This document shows positions 43,453 through 52,963 of a DNA stretch of 59,015 nt, in pieces. The stretch is from the NCBI GenBank assembly GCA_964468725.1, contig CAYXVU010000006.1, positions 1 to 59,015 on the forward strand, in the 5' to 3' direction. Source of the stretch: CAYXVU01 sp964468725. GTDB lineage: Bacteria; Acidobacteriota; Blastocatellia; UBA7656. The position numbers and the translations under genes are program-made. A model generated the notes under the pieces. It saw nothing but the letters and a program-made list of their open reading frames with translations. It did no database searches and had not been told where the DNA came from. Positions within the stretch are counted from its first letter, which is position 1; each line of letters begins with the position of its first letter.

Positions 43453-44346
43453 ATGGTATTACCTTCGCGTAGCAAAGCATGGTTGTTCAATCTGGCGCTC
43501 TGGTGCGTGGGTGTCGTCTTCCTTGCGGCGGCGCTGCTCAAAGCGATTGATGTCGAGAGTTTTACCCAACAACTTGCCCGATATGATCTGTTGCCGCCCA
43601 CTTTTCTCTCCGCCGCAGCTTTTTCGATCATCATTGCCGAACTGGTCTTGGGCGGCTGTTGTTTGGTCGGCTATGCAATCAGATCAGCATTGTGGGGCAT
43701 CATTCTTATGTTGAGCCTGTTTGTCATCAGCACGGTCTGGCGCTGGTCTGCCTTGCAGGGAACGGATTGCAATTGTTTCGGAACGCTCTTTGCCGGAGGT
43801 CCGCAAGCTGTTCTTTGGCATAATGCAGTGTTGATTCCTCTGACCGGCTTGCTCCTTCTTATCAGGCGGGGCGGTGTGCATCCGGCTCCCTTTCGTTGGT
43901 TGCGTACCAGTGCGGGACTGATCGCTGTCTTCGCTTTGATGTTTTTTGCTCAGCCGATTGCCGAACGGTCGTCCGCCTTGACTATCGGCGAAGGTGAAGA
44001 CCAGTTGCGTGTATTGTTGAGCGCGACTTGTCAAAGTTGCGCTCACTCTGCCGCACAGGTGCAAGAGTTGGTTTCCCATATTCAATCTCCTGCCGTGCGG
44101 CTCTTCATTGGCGCGCAGTATGAAGACCAAATCAACGACTTCTTGAAGAACAATCAACTCGATGCGGCGTATACGCCCCTAACCTTTTCGCAGCTTGCGC
44201 GCGAAGTTGAGCAAGTGCCCACCGTGCGCCTCATTCAAGGCGGCCAGGTCATCAAAGAATGGACGGCACAGGTGCCAAGCGTTGAGGAAGTCAAACAGGC
44301 GCTCTCGGCAACTACGCAGACGACTATTTTATTGAACCAAAACTAA
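43453..44346 (+). CDS. MauE/DoxX-like membrane protein with thioredoxin-like C-terminus
   Basis: 297 residues from ATG 43453 (CAGGGGC site); the frame is open upstream but Arg/Ala-rich and holds the hairpin. Residues 1-140: four hydrophobic helices with the MauE-like motif TDCNCFG (Cys106, Cys108). MauE-type proteins serve disulfide formation in methylamine dehydrogenase. A further helix (SAGLIAVFALMFFAQPIA) leads to a C-terminal domain, DQLRVLLSATCQSCAHSAAQVQELV (Cys193, Cys196), a CxxC in thioredoxin-like context. This looks like a membrane thiol-redox relay. It follows two Cys-rich precursors, so it may set the disulfide state of the peptide in the periplasm. That role is inferred from context. 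Confidence 0.78.
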   Translation: MVLPSRSKAWLFNLALWCVGVVFLAAALLKAIDVESFTQQLARYDLLPPTFLSAAAFSIIIAELVLGGCCLVGYAIRSALWGIILMLSLFVISTVWRWSALQGTDCNCFGTLFAGGPQAVLWHNAVLIPLTGLLLLIRRGGVHPAPFRWLRTSAGLIAVFALMFFAQPIAERSSALTIGEGEDQLRVLLSATCQSCAHSAAQVQELVSHIQSPAVRLFIGAQYEDQINDFLKNNQLDAAYTPLTFSQLAREVEQVPTVRLIQGGQVIKEWTAQVPSVEEVKQALSATTQTTILLNQN

Positions 44347-44533
44347 CCTGAATATATACTCTTTGCCTCACCTGAAAATTGAGCGATTGCCGGAATTATC
44401 GCCAACGGTTAGATGTCGTGATCGGGAGAGGCGAAACGGATCGAAACCCTGTTGCCTCCAGGTTCGGAAAAAGGTCGGAAGAGGCGACTTCCCAGCGAGG
44501 AGGAACAGGCTTTCGGTATCAAAAGGAGAGATG

Positions 44534-45430
44534 ATGAACGTGCAACGCCAAATCGCTTTTCTTCTTGCCGCCGCTTGTTTGATCTTGTTTGTGGCGGTCG
44601 CTTTGGTCAACCTCAAATCGGCTGCGGCAACGGGAGGGCAAACCCGACGCGGCAAAGCGCTCTCGTCCGAATGGGCGTTCCCGGCAGGCAAGCTGTCCGG
44701 CCTGGAGATTGCCAACGCTTCCGGCAGCCTCCGAGTGCGCACTTCGTCAACCGGCGATGTGCGCATCCGGGCAACCAAGTATGACGGCGACGCCGCTGAC
44801 TTAGAACAAGTCGAGATCAAAGTTGAGCAGCAGGGCGAGAAGGTAGTGGGCAAGGTTGATTATCGCGCTAATATCTCGCCGGTCTCTGTGGACTTTCACC
44901 TCGACGTGCCGCCGGGGGTGACGCTGCGACTGAATTCGGCCAGTGGCAAAGTGATACTGGAAGACTATGACGGAACGGCCAGCATCGAGACGGGCAGCGG
45001 CGACATCATGGTGCGCGATTGCGAAGGAGAGATCGAAGCCGACACCGGAAGCGGCGACATCACAATCATCTATTCGCAAAGTCTGCCAGAGGGCGATAGC
45101 ACAGGGTTGTTGGCACAGATCGAAGAGAAGTGGAGTTATTCGCGTTCGCACAATCGGCTTGGGGGCAATATCAACCGGGTTTCCCATCCGAAATTGACGG
45201 GCAGCGGCCAACGGCTCTTTCACTCTGGCAGCGGCAACATCAACTTGCAGTTGGCCAGCCAGGTGAGCGCCGCCGTCTTCGTTGAGACCTTGTCCGAGAA
45301 GTTCCGCTCGGACTTTAGTGAAATCCGCCCCCTGCGCGATGGCGTTCGTTATAGCGGACAGATCAATGGCGGTGGCGCGTTGATTATCCTGACGACCGGA
45401 TCAGGAAGGGTGAGCCTCAAACGGCTGTAA
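44534..45430 (+). CDS. DUF4097-type beta-helix protein, secreted
   Basis: 298 residues from ATG 44534 (AAGGAGAG upstream; another ATG at 44531 is too close to the site). N-terminal anchor or signal (IAFLLAAACLILFVAVALVNL). The body shows the short repeated turns of the DUF4097 adhesin-like fold: LEIANASGSLRVRTSSTGDVRIRATKYDG, RLNSASGKVILEDYDGTASIETGSGDIMVRDCEGEIEADTGSGDITI, FHSGSGNINLQL. Function unknown. It lies 187 nt after the MauE-like gene; whether it belongs to the peptide locus is uncertain. Confidence 0.82.
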   Translation: MNVQRQIAFLLAAACLILFVAVALVNLKSAAATGGQTRRGKALSSEWAFPAGKLSGLEIANASGSLRVRTSSTGDVRIRATKYDGDAADLEQVEIKVEQQGEKVVGKVDYRANISPVSVDFHLDVPPGVTLRLNSASGKVILEDYDGTASIETGSGDIMVRDCEGEIEADTGSGDITIIYSQSLPEGDSTGLLAQIEEKWSYSRSHNRLGGNINRVSHPKLTGSGQRLFHSGSGNINLQLASQVSAAVFVETLSEKFRSDFSEIRPLRDGVRYSGQINGGGALIILTTGSGRVSLKRL

Positions 45431-45524
45431 GCTGCCGCGCGTTAGTCGAATCAACTGGGCAACAGACTGTGCGGTATGAGTCCGGCTTCGGGCTGCAATC
45501 ATCACCATCCAGCGAGGTGTTTTT

Positions 45525-47936
45525 ATGGGTTCTTTTCTGCAAGATATTCGCTATGGATTGCGCGTCTTCATTCACAATCCGATCTTTACGGTGGTAACGC
45601 TCATCACGTTGGCGCTCGGCATCGGCGGAAACGTGGCGATCTTTAGCGTGGTCAACGCCATCCTGCTGCGCCCGTTGCCGTACACGGATGCCGACCGCAT
45701 CATGAAGGTTTGGGAGAGTAGCCGTCAGAAGAAGCAGGAGCAAAACCCCGTCTCGCCGCCGAACTTTCTGGATTGGCGCGAACAGAATCAGTCGTTCGAT
45801 GGGATGTCGGCTTTTGTCAGTTGGAACCCCAACCTGACAGACGGCGAGAGCGAACGCCTGCGCGGCGTATTGGTTTCGGCCAACCTCTTTTCGCTGCTCG
45901 GCGTCGAGCCGCTGCTCGGGCGCAGCTTTGCGCACTCGGAAGATCAAAGCGGACAGAACCAAGTGGTGATGATCAGCTACAGTCTGTGGCAGCGCAGTTT
46001 CGGAGGCGACCGCGGTCTAATCAATAAACCGATTACCCTTAATGGCAATAGCTACACGGTGGTCGGCATTATGCCGCCGGAGTTCGATTTTCCGCCGACC
46101 GCCGAGAAGAAAGAGTTGTGGAGTCCGCTGGTCTTCGATGCCGACGATTTGAAAGGCAGATCAACACGCTATCTTCAGGTCGTTGCGCGACTCAAACCCG
46201 GCGTCGGCAAAGATCAGGCGAGCGCCGATATGCGCGCCATTGCCAACCGCCTCGCCGGACAATATCCGCAAGCCAATGATGGTTGGAGCGCGGCGATGGC
46301 CGGTTTGCACGAGCAACTGGTGGGCGATGTTCGTCCGGTTCTGCTGGTGATGTTCGGTGCGGTCGCTTTTGTCTTGCTCATCGCCAGCGCCAATGTCGCC
46401 AATCTGTTGTTGGCCAGAAACTCAATTCGTCATCGTGAGGTCGCCCTGCGTTTGGCACTGGGCGCTGACCGCACGCGGTTGATTCGCCAATTGATTACCG
46501 AAAGCGTTCTGCTCGCTTTGCTCGGCGGCGCGCTGGGCGTTTTGTTAGCCTATATTGGACTCGACTTTTTGATCGCCATCAGCCCGGAAAAAATTCCCCG
46601 ACTCCAAGAGGTGCAGATTGACAGCACGGTGTTGGGATTTACTCTGGTCGTCTCCATCGTAACCGGCCTGCTGTTCGGCGTGATTCCTTCTCTGCAAGCC
46701 TCCAAGCCGCAACTCCATGCCGCGCTCAAAGAGGCGAGCCGCTCGACCGCAGGCAAGACCAGCCAGCGGGTGCGAAACGGATTGGTGATTGCCGAGATCG
46801 CGTTAGCCGTAGTGTTGCTGATCGGCACCGGATTGATGGTCAAAAGTTTCTTCGAACTGACCAATTCGAAATTGGGTTTCAATCCGAACCAAATCTTGAC
46901 GGCGCAACTCTCACTGCCGTCCGCCAAATATGGGGAAGGGCAGACGCAAATAGATTTTTATGAAAACCTGTTGGCGAAAGTCGAAGCAATACCCGGAGTG
47001 CAAGCGGCGGGAGTGATTACTTATTTGCCCTTCAGCGGGTCGAACATGGATTGGGGTTTCAGCATCGAAGGCGCACCTCCTGCGGCAGACGGCACTAAAC
47101 CCTCCGTCGAGTACCGACAAGTCAGCACCAATTACTTTCGCACAATGGGGATTCGCATCGTCAAGGGGCGCAGTTTTACTGAACGCGACCGCGCCGATAC
47201 GCCCGGCGTGATTATCATCAACGAAGCCTTGGCGCGGCGTTACTTTCCCAATGAAGAAGTACTCGGTAAGCGCATCGGCTTCGGCAGACAACCCGATTGG
47301 CGCGAGATCGTCGGAGTGGTTGCCGATGTCAAACATTTCGGCTTGCAAGCCGAGGCCAAGCCGGAAGCCTATGTGCCGCACCTGCAAGACCCGTGGCCGG
47401 AGATGGCGTTGGTCGTCAAAAGCTCTGCCGACCCGCAACATCTCACCGCCGCCGTGCGCAGCGAGTTGGCGACGATTGATAAAGACCAACCGGCTTACAA
47501 CATCAGTATGATGGGCGACCTGATTGCAAAATCGGTTGCCGTACAACGCTTGTCCATGTTGCTGATGAGCCTCTTTGCTGGTGTCGCTTTGATCTTGGCA
47601 AGCGTCGGAATTTACGGGGTGATCGCCTATTCGGTTAGCCAACGCACGCATGAGATTGGCATTCGCATGGCGCTCGGCGCGCAGGCGGGCGATGTGATTA
47701 AGCTGGTTGTTCGTCAGGGCATGACGATGGCCGCCATTGGCATCGGCATTGGACTGCTGGCCTCGCTGATCCTCACGCGATTTATCTCGACGCTCTTGTT
47801 CGAGGTCAGCGCGACCGACCCGATGATCTTTGTCGGCATCGCGTTGGGCATTTGTCTGCTGTCATCGTTGGCCAGCTATCTGCCTGCGAGAAAGGCGACG
47901 CGCGTAGACCCAATCGTTGCTCTGCGCTGCGAATAA
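45525..47936 (+). CDS. ADOP/MacB-like ABC transporter permease
   Basis: 803 residues. FLQDIRYGLRVFIHNPIFTVVTLITLALGIGGNVAIFSVVNAILLRPLPY is the typical start of acidobacterial duplicated orphan permeases. Two repeats follow, each with a MacB periplasmic core (for example GRSFAHSEDQSGQNQVVMISYSLWQRSFGGD; IVKGRSFTERDRADTPGVIIINEALARRYFPNEE) and FtsX-like helices (AVAFVLLIASANVANLLLARNSIRHREVALRLALGADRTRLIRQ; ASVGIYGVIAYSVSQRTHEIGIRMALGAQ). No ATPase gene is adjacent. Possible export of a peptide or lipid; a link to the RiPP locus 1.2 kb upstream is only by proximity. Confidence 0.93.
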   Translation: MGSFLQDIRYGLRVFIHNPIFTVVTLITLALGIGGNVAIFSVVNAILLRPLPYTDADRIMKVWESSRQKKQEQNPVSPPNFLDWREQNQSFDGMSAFVSWNPNLTDGESERLRGVLVSANLFSLLGVEPLLGRSFAHSEDQSGQNQVVMISYSLWQRSFGGDRGLINKPITLNGNSYTVVGIMPPEFDFPPTAEKKELWSPLVFDADDLKGRSTRYLQVVARLKPGVGKDQASADMRAIANRLAGQYPQANDGWSAAMAGLHEQLVGDVRPVLLVMFGAVAFVLLIASANVANLLLARNSIRHREVALRLALGADRTRLIRQLITESVLLALLGGALGVLLAYIGLDFLIAISPEKIPRLQEVQIDSTVLGFTLVVSIVTGLLFGVIPSLQASKPQLHAALKEASRSTAGKTSQRVRNGLVIAEIALAVVLLIGTGLMVKSFFELTNSKLGFNPNQILTAQLSLPSAKYGEGQTQIDFYENLLAKVEAIPGVQAAGVITYLPFSGSNMDWGFSIEGAPPAADGTKPSVEYRQVSTNYFRTMGIRIVKGRSFTERDRADTPGVIIINEALARRYFPNEEVLGKRIGFGRQPDWREIVGVVADVKHFGLQAEAKPEAYVPHLQDPWPEMALVVKSSADPQHLTAAVRSELATIDKDQPAYNISMMGDLIAKSVAVQRLSMLLMSLFAGVALILASVGIYGVIAYSVSQRTHEIGIRMALGAQAGDVIKLVVRQGMTMAAIGIGIGLLASLILTRFISTLLFEVSATDPMIFVGIALGICLLSSLASYLPARKATRVDPIVALRCE

Positions 47937-47982
47937 TCGGCCAGCGCCGCCGCCGAGTCAGTGCGGAACCCGCTACGGCAAT

Positions 47983-48036
47983 GCTCGCAAGCCCTCAGTC
48001 GGCGTTTCTTTGATCGGCAATTGAGGGCTTACGAGC
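47983..48036. terminator. Bidirectional terminator between convergent genes
   Basis: Arms GCTCG-c-AAGCCCTCA (47983-47997) and TGAGGGCTT-a-CGAGC (48022-48036): 14 paired bases with one mismatch and a 24-nt loop. The right arm overlaps the last codons of the DHH gene. It lies between the ADOP permease (+) and the DHH gene (-). Confidence 0.55.
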
Positions 48037-48985
48037 GCAACTCTTTGGCAATGGCGAGGGCGGTTTCGCGCGCCCGGTCAATCTCTTCCGGTTGATATGA
48101 AATCGCGCCAACCACCGGATGACCGCCGCCATTGTAGCGTTCGCAGATCGTCGCCAAATTGTGACGACGCGGTTGCGGACTCCACGGGTTGAACCCGACC
48201 GACACCTTTGAACGGTTGGGCGTCAAACTCAGCCCCACCGAATAGACGGTTTGCGGGAAGAGATAATAGGGAATGAATTTGCTGTAGCCGACAGCGTTGT
48301 ATTGGCTCAAATCGAAGTAGATAACGCCATCTTCAAATTCTCCTGCGGCACGAATCCAATCAATCGTCTGCACATGCTTTTCATAAAGCGGCTGAAAGGC
48401 GCTGTCCACCTGCGGGTCGGCAATCAACTCGGCAAGCGAAGAGGTCTGCATGCCATTGATGATCTTTTGCATTAAGGTTTGATCGCGGCTCGCTTCGATG
48501 ACCAACATCAGCTTCAACGCCGGGGCGGCCAATTCCACAGCCGTCTGCGCGCTGTCATACTGCGCGCCGTCAATGATGTCTGCCCATTGGATCAATTCCA
48601 CGAGGTTGCCGGGGTCGAAGCCATACTCTTTGACTGCCGTGTCGGCAATGAATTTGGTACACGATTTATAGGTTGGGTCATAAAATTTCGTCGGCGATTT
48701 GTCGGCATAGAAATGTTGCTCGTCAGCAGGTGACAGGAAAGCGCTTTGATGATGATCGAACCACCACGTCAGTTTGGCCGACGGGCTGTACTTGAAATCA
48801 ACAATGGCATTTTGCTCGCCGTCGAAGAGTTCTTCTTCGATCAACTTCTGATTGGGTCTGTGCGCCAGCCCTTGATAGCCGATCTCGACCTGCGGATCAA
48901 TGGACTCGCGAAAGAAGCGGGAAAAGACGGCTGCCGATGCGAAGCCGTCAAAACAGTTGTCGTGATGTAAGACCTTCAGTTTCAT
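48029..48985 (-). CDS. DHH family phosphoesterase
   Basis: 318 residues. VLHHDNCFDGFASAAVFSRFF, AIVDFKYSP and TWWFDHHQSAF are the metal-binding motifs of the DHH domain, and RYNGGGHPVVGAISY at the C-terminus is the DHHA1 GGGH motif. Such enzymes cleave short oligonucleotides or other phosphoesters. Two metals (Mn or Co) are expected. Cytoplasmic, single gene, convergent with the ADOP permease. Substrate not predictable. Confidence 0.9.
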   Translation of the reverse strand: MKLKVLHHDNCFDGFASAAVFSRFFRESIDPQVEIGYQGLAHRPNQKLIEEELFDGEQNAIVDFKYSPSAKLTWWFDHHQSAFLSPADEQHFYADKSPTKFYDPTYKSCTKFIADTAVKEYGFDPGNLVELIQWADIIDGAQYDSAQTAVELAAPALKLMLVIEASRDQTLMQKIINGMQTSSLAELIADPQVDSAFQPLYEKHVQTIDWIRAAGEFEDGVIYFDLSQYNAVGYSKFIPYYLFPQTVYSVGLSLTPNRSKVSVGFNPWSPQPRRHNLATICERYNGGGHPVVGAISYQPEEIDRARETALAIAKELRS

Positions 48986-49160
48986 GCAGAGCGTCAGACT
49001 CTCCTCTTTTTGCAGTTATTGAGAACCGAGCAATTTACCATCCCGCACGCGGCACGGGGAAGACGATTTCTTGACTTTCCGACGACGCGCACGAGAAAGC
49101 GCCTGCCTCCGGTGCCGGACAGCACCCGAAGCAGGCGCAGCAATCGGTTGGGCAATCGGT

Positions 49161-51224
49161 TTAGTAACGCGCCAGTTCGAGCGCTTTGGTCGTAATGTCT
49201 TCGACCTGCGGTAGAACTTCACGCTCCAAAATTTTCGAGAACGGCACCGGACTGAAAGCCGAACCGACACGCACAATCGGCGCATCGAGCGCATCGAAAC
49301 ATTGTTCGGCAATCTGCGCGGCAATCTCGCCGCCGAATCCGCTGAACACTTTGTCCTCATGAGCGATCAAGACGCGCGCAGTTTTGCGAACCGACCGAGC
49401 GACGGTCTCCATATCGAAAGGTACGAGGGTTCGCAGGTCAATCACTTCAACTTCAATGCCATAATCATCTTTCAACTTGCTCGCAGCGCGTTCGCACCAA
49501 TGCACGACCGTGCCATAAGCGACCATCGTCAAGTCTGTGCCGGTGCGGCGAATTCGTGCCTGCCCAAACGGAATCTCGTACTCTTCGCCCGGGTCTGGAG
49601 CTTTGGCGAACGCCTGATTGTAAAGGTACTTCGGTTCAAGGAAGAAGGTCACGCCGCGCGACCGCAGGGCGTGACGCAATAGCCCCGCTGCATCATCGGC
49701 AAATGCCGGAGTGACGACGCGCAGACCCGGCAAAGAGGTCAGGGTCGCTTCGAGATTTTGCGAGTGATAGAGCCCCCCGCCAATGTAGCCGCCCGATGCC
49801 AAGCGCATGACGATGTTGGGTACGAACTGGCCGTTGGAACGATAATAATCGTGCGAGGTGTCAACAATTTGCTCCATCGCTGGCCAGACATAATCGGCAA
49901 ACTGCGCGGCTTCGATAACGACCCATATGTCGTCGCGGAACCGCGCCATGCCGTTGGCCGTGCCGACGATGTAATCTTCGGCGATGGGGGCGTTGAAGAC
50001 GCGCCCCGGCCCGAACTCCTGTTGCATGCCTTTGGTGACGCCAAAGACGCCGCCCTTCTCTTTAGAAGCGACATCCTGCCCCCACAAGAAGGTGTTCGGA
50101 TTGCGACGAAACTCGGACTTCAAGGTCTGATTGATAGCCGTCAGCAAGGTGATCGGCTCGCCCGCTTGCGGAATTTGAGCGGCGGGCGCAATCTCTGCCT
50201 CTTCCGGCAGTACATACCACGTAGCGGTTTGCGGATCGGGATCGGGAGAGGCTTCCGCTTTCAGGGCGGCCTCTTCAACAATGGTCTTATTCTCCTCTTC
50301 GATGGCCAGCAGAGTGACCTCTTCTACGTCTTCGACATTTAGCAAATGGAGTCGCAGGCGTTCATACGGGTCGAAGGTGCGGACTTCAGCCAATTCGTCG
50401 GCGCTGCGATAGGCCTCTTGACGGTCGGAGTTCGAGTGGGCGTTGATGCGTTCGCAGAAGGCATGCACCAGCACAGGGCCGCCGCCATTGTGAATCGTAT
50501 CCGTCGCCCGGCGCATCGCAGTCGCGGCATCGAACGGATTCGTGCCATCGCAATTGATAATCGTCAGATTCCGCAAGCCGCGATAGTTCTCCGAAACAAT
50601 TGGGTTGGCGGTCTGATCGCTGACCGGCACGGAAATACCATAGCCATTATTTTGAATGACGAAGATGACGGGTAAACGTTCGCGGCTTGCGCCATTGAGC
50701 GCTTCAAAGACGTACCCTTCCGACGCTGACGATTCGCCCTGACTCGAATAGACGATGGAGTCGGCATCGTAGTATTTGACGGCGCGTCCCAACCCCGCCG
50801 CGTGCTGTGTATGATTGCCTGTAGCGGAGGAGACATTCCAGATGCCGATTGCAATCTTGGCGAAATGATTGCTCATGTGGCGTCCGCCGGAAGCGATGTC
50901 TTGCCCTTTCGAAATGCCGTTGAGGATGATTTCATAGGGCGTCACCCCCGCTGCCAAACAGGTAAGCATGTCACGATAGTAGGGAAACAGATAATCTTTG
51001 TTCGGTCGGAAGGCCAGACCGAGTGCCACCTGAATGCCATCATGTCCGGCGTGCGAAGCGTGATACGACCAGCCTTTCGCTTGCCGCAGATAGTTGCGGG
51101 CTTTGTCATCTAACAATCTGCCGAGGTGAATCAACCGATACCACTCAAGCTGTTGTTCGAGCGGCGCAAGTCCCGGTGCATCCGCCAACGGCTTGTAGGG
51201 CTGTGTGATGGGGTTCGAACTCAT
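49161..51224 (-). CDS. Fused E1 alpha-beta subunit of a 2-oxoacid (branched-chain) dehydrogenase
   Basis: 687 residues. The first half is E1-alpha: YRLIHLGRLLDDKARNYLRQAKGWSYHASHAGHDGIQVALGLAF, YSSQGESSASEGYVFEALNGA and VIFVIQNNGYGISVPVSDQTA, which bind thiamine diphosphate. From about residue 360 comes E1-beta: ITLLTAINQTLKSEFRRNPNTFLWGQDVASKEKGGVFGVTKG, PIAEDYIVGTANGMA and the C-terminal transketolase domain (VEVIDLRTLVPFDMETVARSVRKTARVLIAHED). Decarboxylates a 2-oxoacid and passes the acyl group to E2 lipoate. E2 and E3 are not in the window. Alpha-beta fusion is known for branched-chain-type E1 in Bacteroidota and Acidobacteriota. Confidence 0.93.
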   Translation of the reverse strand: MSSNPITQPYKPLADAPGLAPLEQQLEWYRLIHLGRLLDDKARNYLRQAKGWSYHASHAGHDGIQVALGLAFRPNKDYLFPYYRDMLTCLAAGVTPYEIILNGISKGQDIASGGRHMSNHFAKIAIGIWNVSSATGNHTQHAAGLGRAVKYYDADSIVYSSQGESSASEGYVFEALNGASRERLPVIFVIQNNGYGISVPVSDQTANPIVSENYRGLRNLTIINCDGTNPFDAATAMRRATDTIHNGGGPVLVHAFCERINAHSNSDRQEAYRSADELAEVRTFDPYERLRLHLLNVEDVEEVTLLAIEEENKTIVEEAALKAEASPDPDPQTATWYVLPEEAEIAPAAQIPQAGEPITLLTAINQTLKSEFRRNPNTFLWGQDVASKEKGGVFGVTKGMQQEFGPGRVFNAPIAEDYIVGTANGMARFRDDIWVVIEAAQFADYVWPAMEQIVDTSHDYYRSNGQFVPNIVMRLASGGYIGGGLYHSQNLEATLTSLPGLRVVTPAFADDAAGLLRHALRSRGVTFFLEPKYLYNQAFAKAPDPGEEYEIPFGQARIRRTGTDLTMVAYGTVVHWCERAASKLKDDYGIEVEVIDLRTLVPFDMETVARSVRKTARVLIAHEDKVFSGFGGEIAAQIAEQCFDALDAPIVRVGSAFSPVPFSKILEREVLPQVEDITTKALELARY

Positions 51225-51802
51225 ATCAAAATCCTCTCTTCATATTGTGCGGCTACTCGGTTGGCAACCCCTTATTGGCAAAGCTTGCCAGAGCCTTGCC
51301 TGCCACTTAGTTGCCTGATCTGCCGCACGAACTTGGGGCTACCGTCATCTGTCTGCAAAATGGCGACTGCCACCCTCCATACGGAAGATTTTCGCATACA
51401 GCGAAAATTAGCTATAACCATCTGTCTTTTCACAGTTTGATGAATTGTAAACCATAGCAAATTCCCTCGGCGCTCACAAATCGCGCGCACCGCAAGAAGT
51501 GGAGTTGACCCGGTTTCACAGACAGGTGAATGGACGCTCTGACGGTATGGGTAAAACGCAAGGCTCGCACGTACCGTCATGAATACGGTGACGCGACTCC
51601 GCCGACACCGCGATACACTTCGAGCCAGTAGCCCGTGCTGCGTTGCCAGTCAAGGGCCTTCGCCCGTAGGTGTCTTGCTTGGCAAGCCTTTGACTGGCCT
51701 CGTTCATCAATTTATTTCACCTTTGGCTATAGTTTTTTCGTCCTCTAAATTGTAAGATGCCGACGGTTCGTAAAACCCTAAAAAATCTGAGATAAACAAA
51801 AT
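51225..51802. other. Intergenic region with several hairpins
   Basis: About 580 nt without a supported gene between the divergent E1 and DUF819 genes. Includes an ACCGT/ACGGT hairpin near 51571-51588 and a three-stem element at 51645-51698. Promoters for both neighbours should lie here. Confidence 0.4.
51645..51698. ncRNA. Three-stem structured element, unknown
   Basis: Outer stem GCCAGTCAA (51645-51653) / TTGACTGGC (51690-51698), enclosing GGGC-cttc-GCCC (51654-51665) and CTTGC-ttg-GCAAG (51674-51686). All three are perfect. The three-way junction shape could be an RNA domain or a DNA palindrome of a mobile element. No known class recognised. Confidence 0.35.
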
Positions 51803-52963
51803 ATGCCGTTTATTCGAGAGCCGGTTTATATCGTAACCATTTTGCTTTTCCTGATCGTCGCTTCGGAATGGCTGGCGCAAAAGAGTTTTTTCAAACATAT
51901 CGGCTCGGTTTTGATCATCATCATCGCTGCCGCCATTTTGGCCAATCTCGGCGTGCTCCCTTCCAGCAATAACGCGCCGCCGCTTTACGATGCCATTTTT
52001 CAATACGCCGCGCCAATCGGAATCTTCTTTCTTCTGCTTGAAGTGAAGTTGAAAGATTTGAAATTCGCCGGGTTTCCTATGCTCTTGATGTTTTTTATCG
52101 GCGCGGCGGCGACGATGATTGCAGTGGTCGTCGGATACAAAATCGTTTCGCCGGAGAACCATTTCCGCCCGGCTTATGCTGTCGCCGGAATGTACACAGG
52201 AACCTATATCGGCGGAAGCGCGAATTTAAACGCCATCGCGCTCAATTATGGTGTGAACAAAGACGGCGTTTTGTATGCGGCGGTCAACGCGGTTGACAAT
52301 ATCTTAACCACCATCTGGATGATCTTGACGCTTCTTTTGCCGTCACTCTTCCGAAAAGCATTTCCGAGAGAGAGAAAGGTTCCGCCCCAAATGGCAAACC
52401 TTTCCGACGAAGAGATGAGAGAGCGAATGATGCAAGACACGAAGGCAATCGGTCTGACCGATATTGCCTTGCTGCTCGCGCTTGGTTTCGCAACGCTTTT
52501 TATTGCAACAAAGATCGCTGCAAGTCTGCCAGGGCTCCCCTCAATAATCGTTTTAACAACGCTCGCACTGATTCTTGCGCAAATCCCATTTGTGCAAAGG
52601 CTTCAGGGCAGCAGGATTTTGGGCTATCTCTTAATCATGCTTTTTCTCGCCATCATCGGCGCGCTTTGCGACATCAAGGCGCTTCAAAGCAGCGGTGATG
52701 CCGCCGGTATTCTCTTAATTTGGGTGACGATTATCGTATTTTTGCACGGAATCATTATTTTTACGGTTGGCGGTTTGTTGAAACAGGACTGGGATATCGT
52801 TTCCATTGCTTCAAACGCCAATATCGGCGGCGCAACCAGCGCGCCCGTCTGTGCAGCGAGTCTCGGTCGCCCCGATCTGCAATTGCCCGGACTGCTTGTC
52901 GGAACGGTAGGCAACGCTATCGGAACCTATCTGGGAATTCTGGTCGCTGAGCTATTGAAGTAA
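51803..52963 (+). CDS. DUF819 family membrane protein
   Basis: 386 residues with about ten membrane helices. VYIVTILLFLIVASEWLAQKSFFKHIGSVLIIIIAAAILANLGVLPS, YDAIFQYAAPIGIFFLLLEVKLKDLKFAG, AGMYTGTYIGGSANLNAIALNYGV, and near the C-terminus SIASNANIGGATSAPVCAASLGRPDLQLPGLLVGTVGNAIGTYLGI are conserved in DUF819. The two halves are related and glycine-rich loops resemble those of sodium-coupled symporters, so a transport role is likely but untested. The codon use is more AT-rich than in the genes to the left. Confidence 0.9.
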   Translation: MPFIREPVYIVTILLFLIVASEWLAQKSFFKHIGSVLIIIIAAAILANLGVLPSSNNAPPLYDAIFQYAAPIGIFFLLLEVKLKDLKFAGFPMLLMFFIGAAATMIAVVVGYKIVSPENHFRPAYAVAGMYTGTYIGGSANLNAIALNYGVNKDGVLYAAVNAVDNILTTIWMILTLLLPSLFRKAFPRERKVPPQMANLSDEEMRERMMQDTKAIGLTDIALLLALGFATLFIATKIAASLPGLPSIIVLTTLALILAQIPFVQRLQGSRILGYLLIMLFLAIIGALCDIKALQSSGDAAGILLIWVTIIVFLHGIIIFTVGGLLKQDWDIVSIASNANIGGATSAPVCAASLGRPDLQLPGLLVGTVGNAIGTYLGILVAELLK

